DNA from: Bacilli bacterium | GTDB lineage: Bacteria > Bacillota > Bacilli > Bacillales > Amphibacillaceae | NCBI GenBank assembly: GCA_012518125.1 | Contig: JAAYTF010000107.1 | Coordinates: 1-33,892 of the forward strand | Direction: 5' to 3' | DNA: 33,892 nt | In this document: piece by piece, positions 8,531 through 16,115 of the stretch | Numbering within the stretch: the stretch's first letter is position 1 | Layout: each line of letters starts with the position of its first letter | Translations under genes and position numbers: made by a program | Notes under the pieces: generated by a model | Seen by the model: only the letters and a program-made list of their open reading frames with translations | Told to the model about the DNA's origin: nothing | Database searches by the model: none

Positions 8531-10027
8531 TTAATGGATTTCCAATACTCTTCCTTTCAACCCTTCCCAAAGATCCGATTGTTCCAAAAAGTGGGCCAAA
8601 CGGATCAAATGATGTTCATCGCCTTTTGGTGCCATGATTTGCACGCCCAAAGGGAGCCCATCTTTTGTCATGTGCACCGGGACGCTGATGGCAGGTTGCC
8701 CCGTCAAATTCGCCAATTGTGTAAATGGGGTATATTCCAAACTTGGCAAAAACATGTCGTAGATGAAATCCAATTGCGCTTTTCCGTCAAGCCGTTCGAT
8801 CTCTTCGCGCAAGTATTGCGCTTTTTCTTCGCTCGGCGTAAATTGGCCGATTTTCGGCGCCGGGAAGGCCGTCGCAGGCGTAATGAAAAAGTGGTACGTT
8901 TCATGAAAACGGGCCATTTTTTCAGCGGCGAGATCCCATGAAGCAATGCTCTCCGTAAAGTCGGCAGCGGACACGTTCTGTCCCGCACGGTAAAGAAGCC
9001 ACGTTTCCACCTCGACATCTTCCGCGGTGATGTTCCGTTTCAGTTGTTTTTCCAATAAACGAATGAGGGACGACATTTCGCCGCTGTTCATCAAATAATA
9101 TTCCCGCATCAGCTGAACGCCATCGACGGGATGGTCGACTTCTTCGATGTGGAACCCTGCTTTTTCCAAAAATTTCACCGTTTTGAGCACGGCTTCTTTT
9201 GCATCTTCCGAAACGCGTGTGCCGACCGGCGACGTCGTCGTAAAACCGATCCGCATTCCTTTTTTAGGATGGTCAAGCATCATTTCTTCATACGAAAATT
9301 CATAGAGCGGGACTTGGAATGCCGCTTCCGGTTGCAAAACTTGCAAGTTGTCCAGACAGCGGGCGACGTCGCGGACCGTTTTTGCCAACACAAAATCGAT
9401 CGCTGCACCGTGCCATTTTCGCCCGGAACCTGGCCCGACGGACGTTCTTCCGCGCGTCGGTTTTAAACCGACGAGACCGCTGAACGATGCCGGGATGCGG
9501 ATCGAGCCGCCGCCGTCACTCGCCCCTGCAACAGGAACGACCCCTGCGGCAACGAGCGCCGCTGCACCGCCGCTCGATCCTCCCGGCGAATAGTCCGTGT
9601 TCCAAGGGTTTCTCGCCGGACCGTACAATTTCGGTTCAGTGATATTTTTGATTGCAAATTCAGGCGTCGTTGAGTTGCCGATGCTGATCAATCCGGCATC
9701 GTACAATTTCTGGACGAAATTCGCTGTATGTAGAGCGATATTGTCTTTCAATATATGTGCACCGCTCGTGTTCGGTTCGCCTTTGATCGTTTGGGATGAA
9801 TCTTTCAGCGCCATCGGGACGCCTTTGAAAGCGGTCGTCGGATCCACGTTTTCCGCTTCCTGCAACGCTTTTTCCTTTCGGGTGTAGGCGACTGCGTTGA
9901 TTTTTTCATTTACTTGATCCAACCGCTGAAAGGCAAGTTCAATCAATTCTTTCGGGGAAACTTCTTTTCGTTCGAGCAAATCCGCCAGTCCGACGGCATC
10001 CAAAGCTGCATATTCGTCCGCTTGCAT
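8531..10027 (-). CDS. Amidase-signature family hydrolase
   Basis: The 498-residue enzyme belongs to the amidase signature family, which hydrolyses amides through a Ser-cisSer-Lys triad. The catalytic lysine is in ALKDSSQT (Lys75), the cis serine in GGSSGGAAAL (Ser151 or 152) and the nucleophile in DGGGSIRIPAS (Ser175). The region SGLVGLKPTRGRTSVGPGSG resembles 6-aminohexanoate cyclic-dimer hydrolase (NylA) and related amidases, so a small linear or cyclic amide is a likely substrate. It is not a GatA in context, because gatB and gatC are absent. Start: AGAGGAG lies six bases upstream of the ATG. No terminator separates it from guaA 97 bases downstream, so read-through into guaA is possible. 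Confidence 0.92.
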   Translation of the reverse strand: MQADEYAALDAVGLADLLERKEVSPKELIELAFQRLDQVNEKINAVAYTRKEKALQEAENVDPTTAFKGVPMALKDSSQTIKGEPNTSGAHILKDNIALHTANFVQKLYDAGLISIGNSTTPEFAIKNITEPKLYGPARNPWNTDYSPGGSSGGAAALVAAGVVPVAGASDGGGSIRIPASFSGLVGLKPTRGRTSVGPGSGRKWHGAAIDFVLAKTVRDVARCLDNLQVLQPEAAFQVPLYEFSYEEMMLDHPKKGMRIGFTTTSPVGTRVSEDAKEAVLKTVKFLEKAGFHIEEVDHPVDGVQLMREYYLMNSGEMSSLIRLLEKQLKRNITAEDVEVETWLLYRAGQNVSAADFTESIASWDLAAEKMARFHETYHFFITPATAFPAPKIGQFTPSEEKAQYLREEIERLDGKAQLDFIYDMFLPSLEYTPFTQLANLTGQPAISVPVHMTKDGLPLGVQIMAPKGDEHHLIRLAHFLEQSDLWEGLKGRVLEIH

Positions 10028-10085
10028 CGAATACTCCTCTTTCCATCATTTTTGTCCATTTTAACACACGAAGGAAACCAATGCT

Positions 10086-10123
10086 AAAAACAACGTAACA
10101 GCTTGATTGCCGCCACGTTGTTT
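10086..10123 (-). terminator. Probable terminator of nagB
   Basis: A 9-bp stem AAACAACGT/ACGTTGTTT (10088-10096 and 10115-10123) with an 18-base loop is followed on the minus strand by five T residues. It lies about 28 bases after the nagB stop. Confidence 0.65.
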
Positions 10124-10150
10124 CGATGAATGAACGTCAGTCAATGACGA

Positions 10151-10867
10151 TTAAATATCCAAATCGGTGATCAACGTCGCGTTTGGATGTGTTTTCAACA
10201 CAGTAGCGGGAATCGTTTCCGTCACATCACTTTCGATGATTTGTTGCAAAATTTCTTTTTTATGTTCCCCTGAGACGAGCAAGATGATTTCTTCCGCTTC
10301 CATGATCGTGCCGATCCCCATCGTCAAGGCGAATTTCGGCACTTCATCAATGGAGTTGAAAAAGCGTGAGTTCGCTTGTCTTGTCTCTTCTTCCAACGTT
10401 GCGACATGCGTGCGGGAATCAAACGGCGTCCCCGGCTCGTTGAAACCGATGTGGCCGTTCGGTCCAACGCCTAACAGCTGCAGATGGATTGGACCGCGCT
10501 CTTTGATCGCTTGTTCAAACGCTTCGCATTCTTTTTCCAAATTTTCAGCCAACCCATTCGGGATGAAGACATTTTCTTTTTCAATGTCCACATGATCGAA
10601 CAAAAAGTGATTCATATAGTAATGGTAACTGAATTTGTTTGTCGGGGCCAAGCCGACATATTCATCTAGATTGAACGTCGTTGTATGTTTAAACGATACT
10701 TCATTATTTTCATATTTTTCCACTAAAATTTGATAGGTCCTTTCCGGTGTTGAGCCTGTAGCCAATCCAAGTACGGGATGTTGGTGACGTTTCATCACTT
10801 CGATCACTTTTTCGGCCGCAAGCTGGCTCATTTCCTCATAGTCTTTCACTTTAACAATTTTCATCAT
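10151..10867 (-). CDS. nagB: Glucosamine-6-phosphate deaminase
   Basis: The 238-residue enzyme converts glucosamine 6-phosphate to fructose 6-phosphate and ammonia. Family motifs are clear: LGLATGSTPE (33-42), FNLDEY with the catalytic Asp68, and GVGPNGHIGFNEPG (133-146) with the catalytic His139. Two adjacent ATGs (10867 and 10864) both fit the GAGGAG upstream. The usual partner nagA is not beside it; instead the divergent neighbour is a GH3/NagZ-like gene, which points to amino sugar or cell-wall recycling. Confidence 0.97.
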   Translation of the reverse strand: MMKIVKVKDYEEMSQLAAEKVIEVMKRHQHPVLGLATGSTPERTYQILVEKYENNEVSFKHTTTFNLDEYVGLAPTNKFSYHYYMNHFLFDHVDIEKENVFIPNGLAENLEKECEAFEQAIKERGPIHLQLLGVGPNGHIGFNEPGTPFDSRTHVATLEEETRQANSRFFNSIDEVPKFALTMGIGTIMEAEEIILLVSGEHKKEILQQIIESDVTETIPATVLKTHPNATLITDLDI

Positions 10868-11191
10868 CTCACTCCTCGATGCTCAAATTTCCGTTTGAAC
10901 GGCATACTTTTATATCATCTACACTTCCATACAACCATTCTCAAACAATAGTATGATGATACATGATGAACGCTCCGATTAAACTGCCCCTTTTTCTCCT
11001 AAACACTTTATGTGCATCAATAGGATCGACCACAAAAAGGTAGTTCACGAGATTCCAATATTGCTAAAGCTAGTTGAATAAGGTAAGATGACTATAAAAG
11101 TACATAAACATTATACAGTAATTGGTACATATCGAAAAGTGCATTTTTACATTTTTTTCATGGATATGTATATACTTTCGAGAGGAGTCAT
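10868..11191. promoter_or_regulatory. Divergent intergenic region nagB / GH3-like gene
   Basis: This 324-base region is AT-rich and holds no credible gene. On the minus strand TTGAGA-17 bp-TAGATG is a possible nagB promoter. On the plus strand TTGCTA-17 bp-TAAGAT (around 11063-11091) is a possible promoter for the GH3-like gene. Both are weak. A single ATTGGTA near 11118 recalls half of a NagR/DasR (dre) site, but no second half-site is visible. Confidence 0.35.
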
Positions 11192-12184
11192 ATGCACATG
11201 GAGCGGGTTATTGAAGCGTTGGCTTTGGAAGAGAAGCTGGGGCAAATGTTCATGTCAGCTTGTGAAAACGATTACGTCTCCGGCAATTTGATCAACTTGA
11301 TCACGAAATACCATATCGGCGGGGTTTACATCGCGTTCCCCGACTTCAACAAAAAAGTGAGCCTCGCGCATTTGAATCAATACTTGCAATTTTATGCCAC
11401 AAATAGCCGACCGCTCATCATCGCCGCCGGACAAGATTTTGAAAAGTACGACGGTATCGTCGTCATGCCAAAAGAAGAGACGCTGTTTAAGCTCAACAAT
11501 CGTCTTTATGCAAAACAGCTTGCCGAAGTGATCGCGTTTGAACACCGCATCGCCGGCATCAACACAATCTTTTATCCGCGCTTAAAAGTGGACGACCCTG
11601 AAGAAACTGAAACGGTCGCCAAACACGGTGCAGCCATCGTTCAAGGGTTGAAGAAATGTTTTGTCGCATCTTGCGTCTCCGGTTTTCCGAAGGCGGGCGA
11701 ATTGGATCAGGCAATGAAGCCGGATAATCGGAAAGCGAACGTCTACCCTTTTTATAAAGCGGCTCAAGAACAAGTCGGCATGTTGAAAGTGGAAGAACTC
11801 GATGAATCGGCCATCGGGTATATCCGCGAAACGTTGTCTTTTGAAAACATCATCATTTATGAAATGGATGAACCTTTCACCACTCCGGAGGAAATTGGTG
11901 AACACATCATCCGGGCGATTCATGCCGGCGTCAACATGATCGTGTTGCCGTATACGTACAAAGAACAGTTGTCGCTCTTGAATTACGTCATTGAAAAAGC
12001 GAAAGCCGGTAAAATCGAACATTATAAAATCAACGATTCGGTAAAAAGACTGTTTGCATTGAAAAAAGCGTATCGAATGAATGAGCTGTTGACGGCCGAG
12101 GATTTAAAATTAAAGGCGCATTACATCGAAACGGTGAAGGCGAAAATGATCGAGAAAATCAATGCACTAAATGGCGCCGAATGA
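11192..12184 (+). CDS. GH3 / NagZ-fold protein without catalytic motifs
   Basis: The 330-residue protein follows the N-terminal barrel of family 3 glycoside hydrolases: LEEKLGQMFM (12-21), ITKYHIGGVYI (37-47), SRPLIIAAGQD (72-82) and INTIFYPRLKVDDPEETE (123-140). The conserved KHFPGHGD..DSH loop with the acid/base dyad is replaced by SGFPKAGELDQ (163-173), and the usual nucleophile Asp segment reads IIYEMDEP (221-228). A normal beta-N-acetylhexosaminidase reaction is therefore unlikely. It could be a sugar-binding or regulatory relative, or it could use other residues. AGAGGAG four bases before the ATG supports the start; a second ATG two codons later is possible. It is divergent from nagB and has no signal peptide. 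Confidence 0.75.
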   Translation: MHMERVIEALALEEKLGQMFMSACENDYVSGNLINLITKYHIGGVYIAFPDFNKKVSLAHLNQYLQFYATNSRPLIIAAGQDFEKYDGIVVMPKEETLFKLNNRLYAKQLAEVIAFEHRIAGINTIFYPRLKVDDPEETETVAKHGAAIVQGLKKCFVASCVSGFPKAGELDQAMKPDNRKANVYPFYKAAQEQVGMLKVEELDESAIGYIRETLSFENIIIYEMDEPFTTPEEIGEHIIRAIHAGVNMIVLPYTYKEQLSLLNYVIEKAKAGKIEHYKINDSVKRLFALKKAYRMNELLTAEDLKLKAHYIETVKAKMIEKINALNGAE

Positions 12185-12191
12185 AGCGTAA

Positions 12192-12240
12192 AAAAATGGC
12201 CCTAGGAAAATCCACGACGATCCTTGGGCCTTGTTGTTTT
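12192..12240. terminator. Bidirectional terminator between the GH3-like gene and the amino-acid ABC operon
   Basis: A 10-bp stem GGCCCTAGGA/TCCTTGGGCC (12198-12207 and 12221-12230, one mismatch) is flanked by T-rich tails in both directions: seven T on the minus strand, TTGTTGTTTT on the plus. Confidence 0.85.
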
Positions 12241-12961
12241 ACAACACTTTTCCTAAAAAAGCTTTCGTCCGTTCGTTTTTCGGATTGTTGAAAATTTCCT
12301 CCGGCGTGCCTTCCTCGACCAAATAGCCGCCGTCGATGAAAATGACGCGGTCCGCCACTTCCCGGGCAAAGCCCATTTCGTGGGTGACGACGACCATCGT
12401 CATCCCTTCCTGGGCAAGTTGTTTCATGACGTCGAGCACTTCCTTGACCATCTCCGGGTCGAGCGCGGATGTCGGTTCGTCAAACAACATCACTTTCGGT
12501 TTCATCGCCAGCGCCCGGGCGATGGCCACGCGCTGCATTTGCCCGCCGGAAAGCTGTTCGGGATAATTGTGCGCTTTATCCGTCAAACCGACTTTCGCCA
12601 ACAATTCATAAGCCAACGCTTCCGCTTCTTTTTCGTCGACTTTTTTCACTTTGCGCGGTGCAATGGTGATGTTGTCGAGCACCGTCATATGCGGGAACAA
12701 ATTGAATTGTTGGAAAACCATGCCGACATCGGTGCGGATTTTGTTGATGTCGGTTTTCGGGTCGTTCACTTTGACGTCCTCGATGTACACTTCGCCGTCC
12801 GTCGGTTCTTCAAGCAAATTGATGCAGCGTAGCAACGTGCTTTTTCCCGAACCGCTCGCACCGATGATACAGACGACTTCCCTTTCTTTTATTTCAAGGT
12901 CGATGCCTTTTAACACTTCCAAATCGCCGAAAGATTTCTTTAAACCTTTTATTTTGATCAT
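12239..12961 (-). CDS. Polar amino-acid ABC transporter ATPase (GlnQ/ArtM type)
   Basis: The 240-residue protein shows Walker [10 protein letters not shown] (34-42), signature [15 protein letters not shown], Walker [15 protein letters not shown] and [16 protein letters not shown], all typical of the polar amino-acid importer family. The start is the ATG at 12961 with AGGTG upstream; the frame runs further upstream, but that part overlaps the permease gene and shows no homology. The gene lies eight bases after the permease stop and is last in the operon. It energises uptake together with the permease and lipoprotein upstream; the exact amino acid is not determined. Confidence 0.95.
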   Translation of the reverse strand: MIKIKGLKKSFGDLEVLKGIDLEIKEREVVCIIGASGSGKSTLLRCINLLEEPTDGEVYIEDVKVNDPKTDINKIRTDVGMVFQQFNLFPHMTVLDNITIAPRKVKKVDEKEAEALAYELLAKVGLTDKAHNYPEQLSGGQMQRVAIARALAMKPKVMLFDEPTSALDPEMVKEVLDVMKQLAQEGMTMVVVTHEMGFAREVADRVIFIDGGYLVEEGTPEEIFNNPKNERTKAFLGKVL

Positions 12962-12969
12962 CTTTTCAC

Positions 12970-13707
12970 CTACCGCTTCAATTGATCTGCAAATGTCGTT
13001 CTGCGTTTTTTCGGGACATAGCTCGTGCTGAAGCGCTTCTCGATGAAGGCGATGAGCTTGGATGCAAGCCATGTCAAGAGCAAGTAAAGCAATGCGGCGG
13101 TCAAATAAGGCTCCCACTGTTTGAACGTGGCGCCTTGGACGATTTTGGCGGCATACAAAATATCATTTGCAGCAATGACGGTCACCAACGAGGAATCTTT
13201 CAACAGCGCAATGAGTTCATTACCTAAAGGCGGGACCATGCGGCGAATCGCTTGCGGCAAAATGATGTAGCGCATCGCCATGCCTTTTGGCATTCCCAAT
13301 GAACGGGCCGCTTCCGTCTGCCCTTTGTCCAACGACTGGATTCCCGCACGGACAATTTCCGCTATGTACGCACCGCTGTTGAGCGTCAATGCGAGAGCAC
13401 CTGAGACGAAAAAGCCCAAACTTTGACCAAAAATAGAAGGGATGAGTGCGGTATGGATAATCAAAATTTGGACGAGCAAAGGTGTGCCGCGGATGAAATC
13501 TATGTATATTTTACAAGGATAATAAATCCATTTCCTTTTGGACAAGCGCCCCAATCCGAGGAAGATGCCCAAAATGAGGCCCAAGCTGAAACCTAACAAT
13601 GTCAGGCGCAAGGTCAACCAGACACCGCGGATGAACAGATCGCGGTAGTTCCATATGATCCCGAAATCCAAAGCGTTAAAAGCAGCCAGAAATTCGATAT
13701 GAGACAC
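12970..13707 (-). CDS. Polar amino-acid ABC transporter permease (HisM/GlnP type)
   Basis: The 245-residue membrane protein has about five hydrophobic segments, the family hallmark [14 protein letters not shown] and the EAA loop [22 protein letters not shown] that docks the ATPase. I chose the GTG at 13707, because GAGG lies nine bases upstream; the TTG three codons earlier touches the site. The gene is separated from the binding-protein gene by a strong stem-loop, so it is probably made in lower amount than the lipoprotein. Confidence 0.93.
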   Translation of the reverse strand: MSHIEFLAAFNALDFGIIWNYRDLFIRGVWLTLRLTLLGFSLGLILGIFLGLGRLSKRKWIYYPCKIYIDFIRGTPLLVQILIIHTALIPSIFGQSLGFFVSGALALTLNSGAYIAEIVRAGIQSLDKGQTEAARSLGMPKGMAMRYIILPQAIRRMVPPLGNELIALLKDSSLVTVIAANDILYAAKIVQGATFKQWEPYLTAALLYLLLTWLASKLIAFIEKRFSTSYVPKKRRTTFADQLKR

Positions 13708-13721
13708 CCCCCGCAACCTCG

Positions 13722-13759
13722 ATAAAAATATCCTGTCCGTACATTGCCGTACGGACAGG
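13722..13759 (-). terminator. Intercistronic stem-loop after the binding-protein gene
   Basis: A perfect 11-bp stem (CCTGTCCGTAC/GTACGGACAGG, 13732-13742 and 13749-13759) with a 6-base loop is followed on the minus strand by ATATTTTTAT. It starts eight bases after the lipoprotein stop and ends just before the permease ribosome binding site. It is likely a partial terminator or an mRNA 3' end stabiliser. Confidence 0.8.
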
Positions 13760-13767
13760 TTGTTCGC

Positions 13768-14601
13768 TTAATCGACTTCCACGCCAGTGATTTCTTGCAA
13801 TTTGCCGCTTTCTTTCAAGCGTTTGATGCCCTCGTTCAACAACTCGAGCAATTCCGTATTTCCTTTTTTCACCATGATGCCGTAATATTCTTTTTCGAAG
13901 CTGTCATCTTCGACTGTTTTAAATTTGACATCCGGATTGCTCTTCATGTATTCGAGGACCGGAGCGTTGTCCGCCACGACGGCCTCGGCATTGCCGTTGA
14001 TCATCTCGCCGATGGCGACCGGCAACGTATCGGCGGCAAGGATTTGTTCGCTCGTTTCACCTAAAAGCCCTTTGACAACCTCATGGCCCGTCGTGCTGAT
14101 TTGAACAGCGACACGTTTGTCTTTCAAATCTTCGAATTTTTCGACATCGCTGTCCTCTGGGACGAGGATCAATTGTTTCGCGACATAATAAGGCTCCGTA
14201 AAGTCATATTCTTTCTTGCGTTCTTCGGTGATCGTGATCGATGAAACTGCAAAATCGACTTCGCCGTTCTTCACCGCCGGGAACAACGGATCCCATCCCG
14301 TGTTTTGGAATTCGACCTCGAAGCCCATCTCTTCAGCAATCGCGTTTACGACATCGATGTCGATACCGACAATTTCACCTGATTCGTCGATATATTCCAT
14401 CGGTGCATATGCAGCGTCGGTTCCGACGACATATTTCGCTTTTTCTCCGCCATCTCCGCTTTGTTCCGTTTCTGCGCCTTCATTGGAGCTGTCAGACGTC
14501 TCCCCTTCATCGGATGAACCGCCGCATGCAACGAGAACCAATGCAGCGAATGTCAAGAGTAAAAAGGCCAAAAACGATTTTGACAACGCTTTAAAATTCA
14601 T
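13768..14601 (-). CDS. Amino-acid ABC transporter substrate-binding lipoprotein
   Basis: The 277-residue protein has a lipoprotein signal (hydrophobic 10-25, lipobox LVAC with Cys26), a low-complexity Ser/Glu/Gly linker (28-55) and a bacterial extracellular solute-binding family 3 domain (VVGTDAAYAPMEYIDESGEIVGIDIDV, then GWDPLFPAVKNGEVDFAVSSITITEERKK). It should bind a polar amino acid outside the membrane and hand it to the permease. AAGGGGA seven bases before the ATG supports the start. It is first in a three-gene operon with its own good promoter. Whether it binds glutamine, arginine or cystine cannot be told here. Confidence 0.95.
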   Translation of the reverse strand: MNFKALSKSFLAFLLLTFAALVLVACGGSSDEGETSDSSNEGAETEQSGDGGEKAKYVVGTDAAYAPMEYIDESGEIVGIDIDVVNAIAEEMGFEVEFQNTGWDPLFPAVKNGEVDFAVSSITITEERKKEYDFTEPYYVAKQLILVPEDSDVEKFEDLKDKRVAVQISTTGHEVVKGLLGETSEQILAADTLPVAIGEMINGNAEAVVADNAPVLEYMKSNPDVKFKTVEDDSFEKEYYGIMVKKGNTELLELLNEGIKRLKESGKLQEITGVEVD

Positions 14602-14692
14602 TGAAATCCCCCTTAATATTGATCGATCTTTCTAGTTTTATGTAAATCACTGTTGGCGATGACAATAATATACATTTCAATGAGTTATGCTT

Positions 14693-14721
14693 ATTATACT
14701 CGAATTAATAGGCCGATTCAA
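14693..14721 (-). promoter_or_regulatory. SigA promoter of the amino-acid ABC operon
   Basis: On the minus strand TTGAAT (14716-14721), 17 bp, TATAAT (14693-14698), about 90 bases before the lipoprotein start codon. Confidence 0.8.
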
Positions 14722-14838
14722 TCACTTTTTTACAGTTCAAAAGGTCATTTCATATAATGAAATTGCGTCTCGGACGATTATGCATCGTAAAATTATAAAC
14801 GTTTTCATCTTCTTTTCCGCTACAGAACATTGCCATGA

Positions 14839-14848
14839 TAATGCATTA
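14839..14848. promoter_or_regulatory. Perfect TAATGCATTA palindrome upstream of the ABC operon promoter
   Basis: A 10-bp palindrome about 120 bases upstream of the promoter. It shares the ATGCA core with the longer inverted repeat at 14903-14920 and with an ATGCAT near 14779, suggesting one regulator or AT-rich chance. Confidence 0.3.
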
Positions 14849-14902
14849 ATGCGACAAAATTGAACATCATTCTTCAGACGCAAAATCGAAAATCGGCATG
14901 AA

Positions 14903-14920
14903 TATGCAATTAGTTGCATA
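14903..14920. promoter_or_regulatory. Perfect 18-bp inverted repeat, possible operator
   Basis: TATGCAA and TTGCATA with a 4-base spacer, in the 432-base gap between the LCP gene and the ABC operon. It is preceded by CATGAATA, which matches half of the Bacillus ARG-box consensus. No gene is visible in the rest of this gap. Confidence 0.4.
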
Positions 14921-14985
14921 ATTTTTCTCGTAAAATTTTTTTAATTTTTTTCGGCATTCATACCCAAATGCTTTTTTCGATAAAC

Positions 14986-15028
14986 CAAAAAATGGCAGAG
15001 TCCAAAACTGAAAGTTCTGGACTCCGCC
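14986..15028 (-). terminator. Terminator of the LCP gene
   Basis: An 11-bp stem with one G-T pair (GGCGGAGTCCA/TGGACTCTGCC, 14994-15004 and 15018-15028) is followed on the minus strand by six T residues. Confidence 0.9.
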
Positions 15029-15033
15029 ACAAT

Positions 15034-15972
15034 TTACTTCGTCAACATATCGTGGACTTTTTGAATCTCGTCATCTGATACGATTAAATAGTAGATGCCG
15101 TCAATCATCGTACCATTTCCTTGCATCATATATTCATTGATGTTTTTCCGCGTGTCACGGTAATCGCTGAACAATGCTTTCATGTCGTCGAAGTCCATGT
15201 TCGTCGACATGTTTTTTCCGAGCACGTCCATCATGCCGGTCAGATGCGGCAACGATCCGACGGAAGCGCCTTTTTGAATGATCCCTTCAATCACTTTGCG
15301 CTGGCGTTGTGTCCGGCCGAAATCTCCGGAAGGGTCTTGTTTACGCATACGGACGTAAGCTTTCGTTTTCTTGCCGTCCATCTCGATGACCCCTTCAGGG
15401 AAATCGTACGTCCCGTCCGACCAAGCGGTGTTGTTGTTGACCGTGATCGTCCCCAACTCATCGACAAGTTCGACGAGCCCGTCCATATTCATGCTGACGT
15501 AATAGTCGATGTTGATGTCAAGCAAGTTTTCCACGGTGGCAATCGCCATGTTCGCCCCGCACGGCACGCCGCATTCATTGACGCCGAAGGCAAATGCGTG
15601 GTTGATTTTGTCTTCGAATCCTTTTCCGACAATTTCGGTGCGTGTATCGCGCGGTATGCTTACGATCGTCATTTCATCATTCGTTGGATCGAGCTGCATC
15701 ACCATGATCGCATCGGAACGCCCGACTTGATCGCCTTCCGCATCGATCCCCAAAAGCAGGACGTTGATCGGTTCCGTCCGGCTCAATTTCTTTTTCGTAA
15801 GCGACGTATCGATGACATCGACCGGATTATGGATATCTTCATTCACTAATTTTTTTGCACTATGATATAAATAAAACGCATAAGAGCCTATGCCAAGGAC
15901 GATCAAAAAGATGATGGCACCGATGATTTTCGCCCATGTTCTTCCTTTTTTCCTTCTCCTTCTTCTTTCCAT
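15034..15972 (-). CDS. LCP-family (LytR-CpsA-Psr) cell-wall polymer ligase
   Basis: The 312-residue protein has a basic cytoplasmic start (RRRRRKKG), one membrane anchor at about 16-36 and an extracellular LCP domain. Family landmarks are NVLLLGID (70-77), SDAIMVMQLDP (86-96), the SIPRDTRTEI motif (105-114) and GDFGRTQRQRKVI (216-228), which hold the polyprenyl phosphate-binding arginines and aspartates. These enzymes transfer teichoic acid or similar polymers from the lipid carrier to peptidoglycan. The start at the ATG at 15972 follows AAAGG; an upstream in-frame start adds 14 residues before the basic stretch and has no ribosome binding site. Which of the TagT/U/V paralogues it matches cannot be told. 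Confidence 0.94.
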   Translation of the reverse strand: MERRRRRKKGRTWAKIIGAIIFLIVLGIGSYAFYLYHSAKKLVNEDIHNPVDVIDTSLTKKKLSRTEPINVLLLGIDAEGDQVGRSDAIMVMQLDPTNDEMTIVSIPRDTRTEIVGKGFEDKINHAFAFGVNECGVPCGANMAIATVENLLDINIDYYVSMNMDGLVELVDELGTITVNNNTAWSDGTYDFPEGVIEMDGKKTKAYVRMRKQDPSGDFGRTQRQRKVIEGIIQKGASVGSLPHLTGMMDVLGKNMSTNMDFDDMKALFSDYRDTRKNINEYMMQGNGTMIDGIYYLIVSDDEIQKVHDMLTK

Positions 15973-16115
15973 CCCGCATTTCCTTTCACATGAAGTAAGT
16001 TGAAACAAATTCAAATAAATCGCTAAGAATTATACCATAATTTGTTTATAAAGGAAAGCTCTTTCGGCGCAAGCCATAGGGCTCATTTTCGATTGCCCGG
16101 GAGCATCTTCCCGCT

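Noticed and set aside
11112-11135. NagR (dre) operator near ATTGGTA
   Set aside because: Only one half-site is present and no dyad partner follows.
11088-11291. A 67-codon plus-strand frame ahead of the GH3-like gene
   Set aside because: It overlaps the GH3-like start in another frame, has no ribosome binding site and no recognisable sequence.
12962-13117. N-terminal extension of the amino-acid ABC ATPase
   Set aside because: It overlaps the permease gene; the family start at MIKIKGL has its own ribosome binding site.
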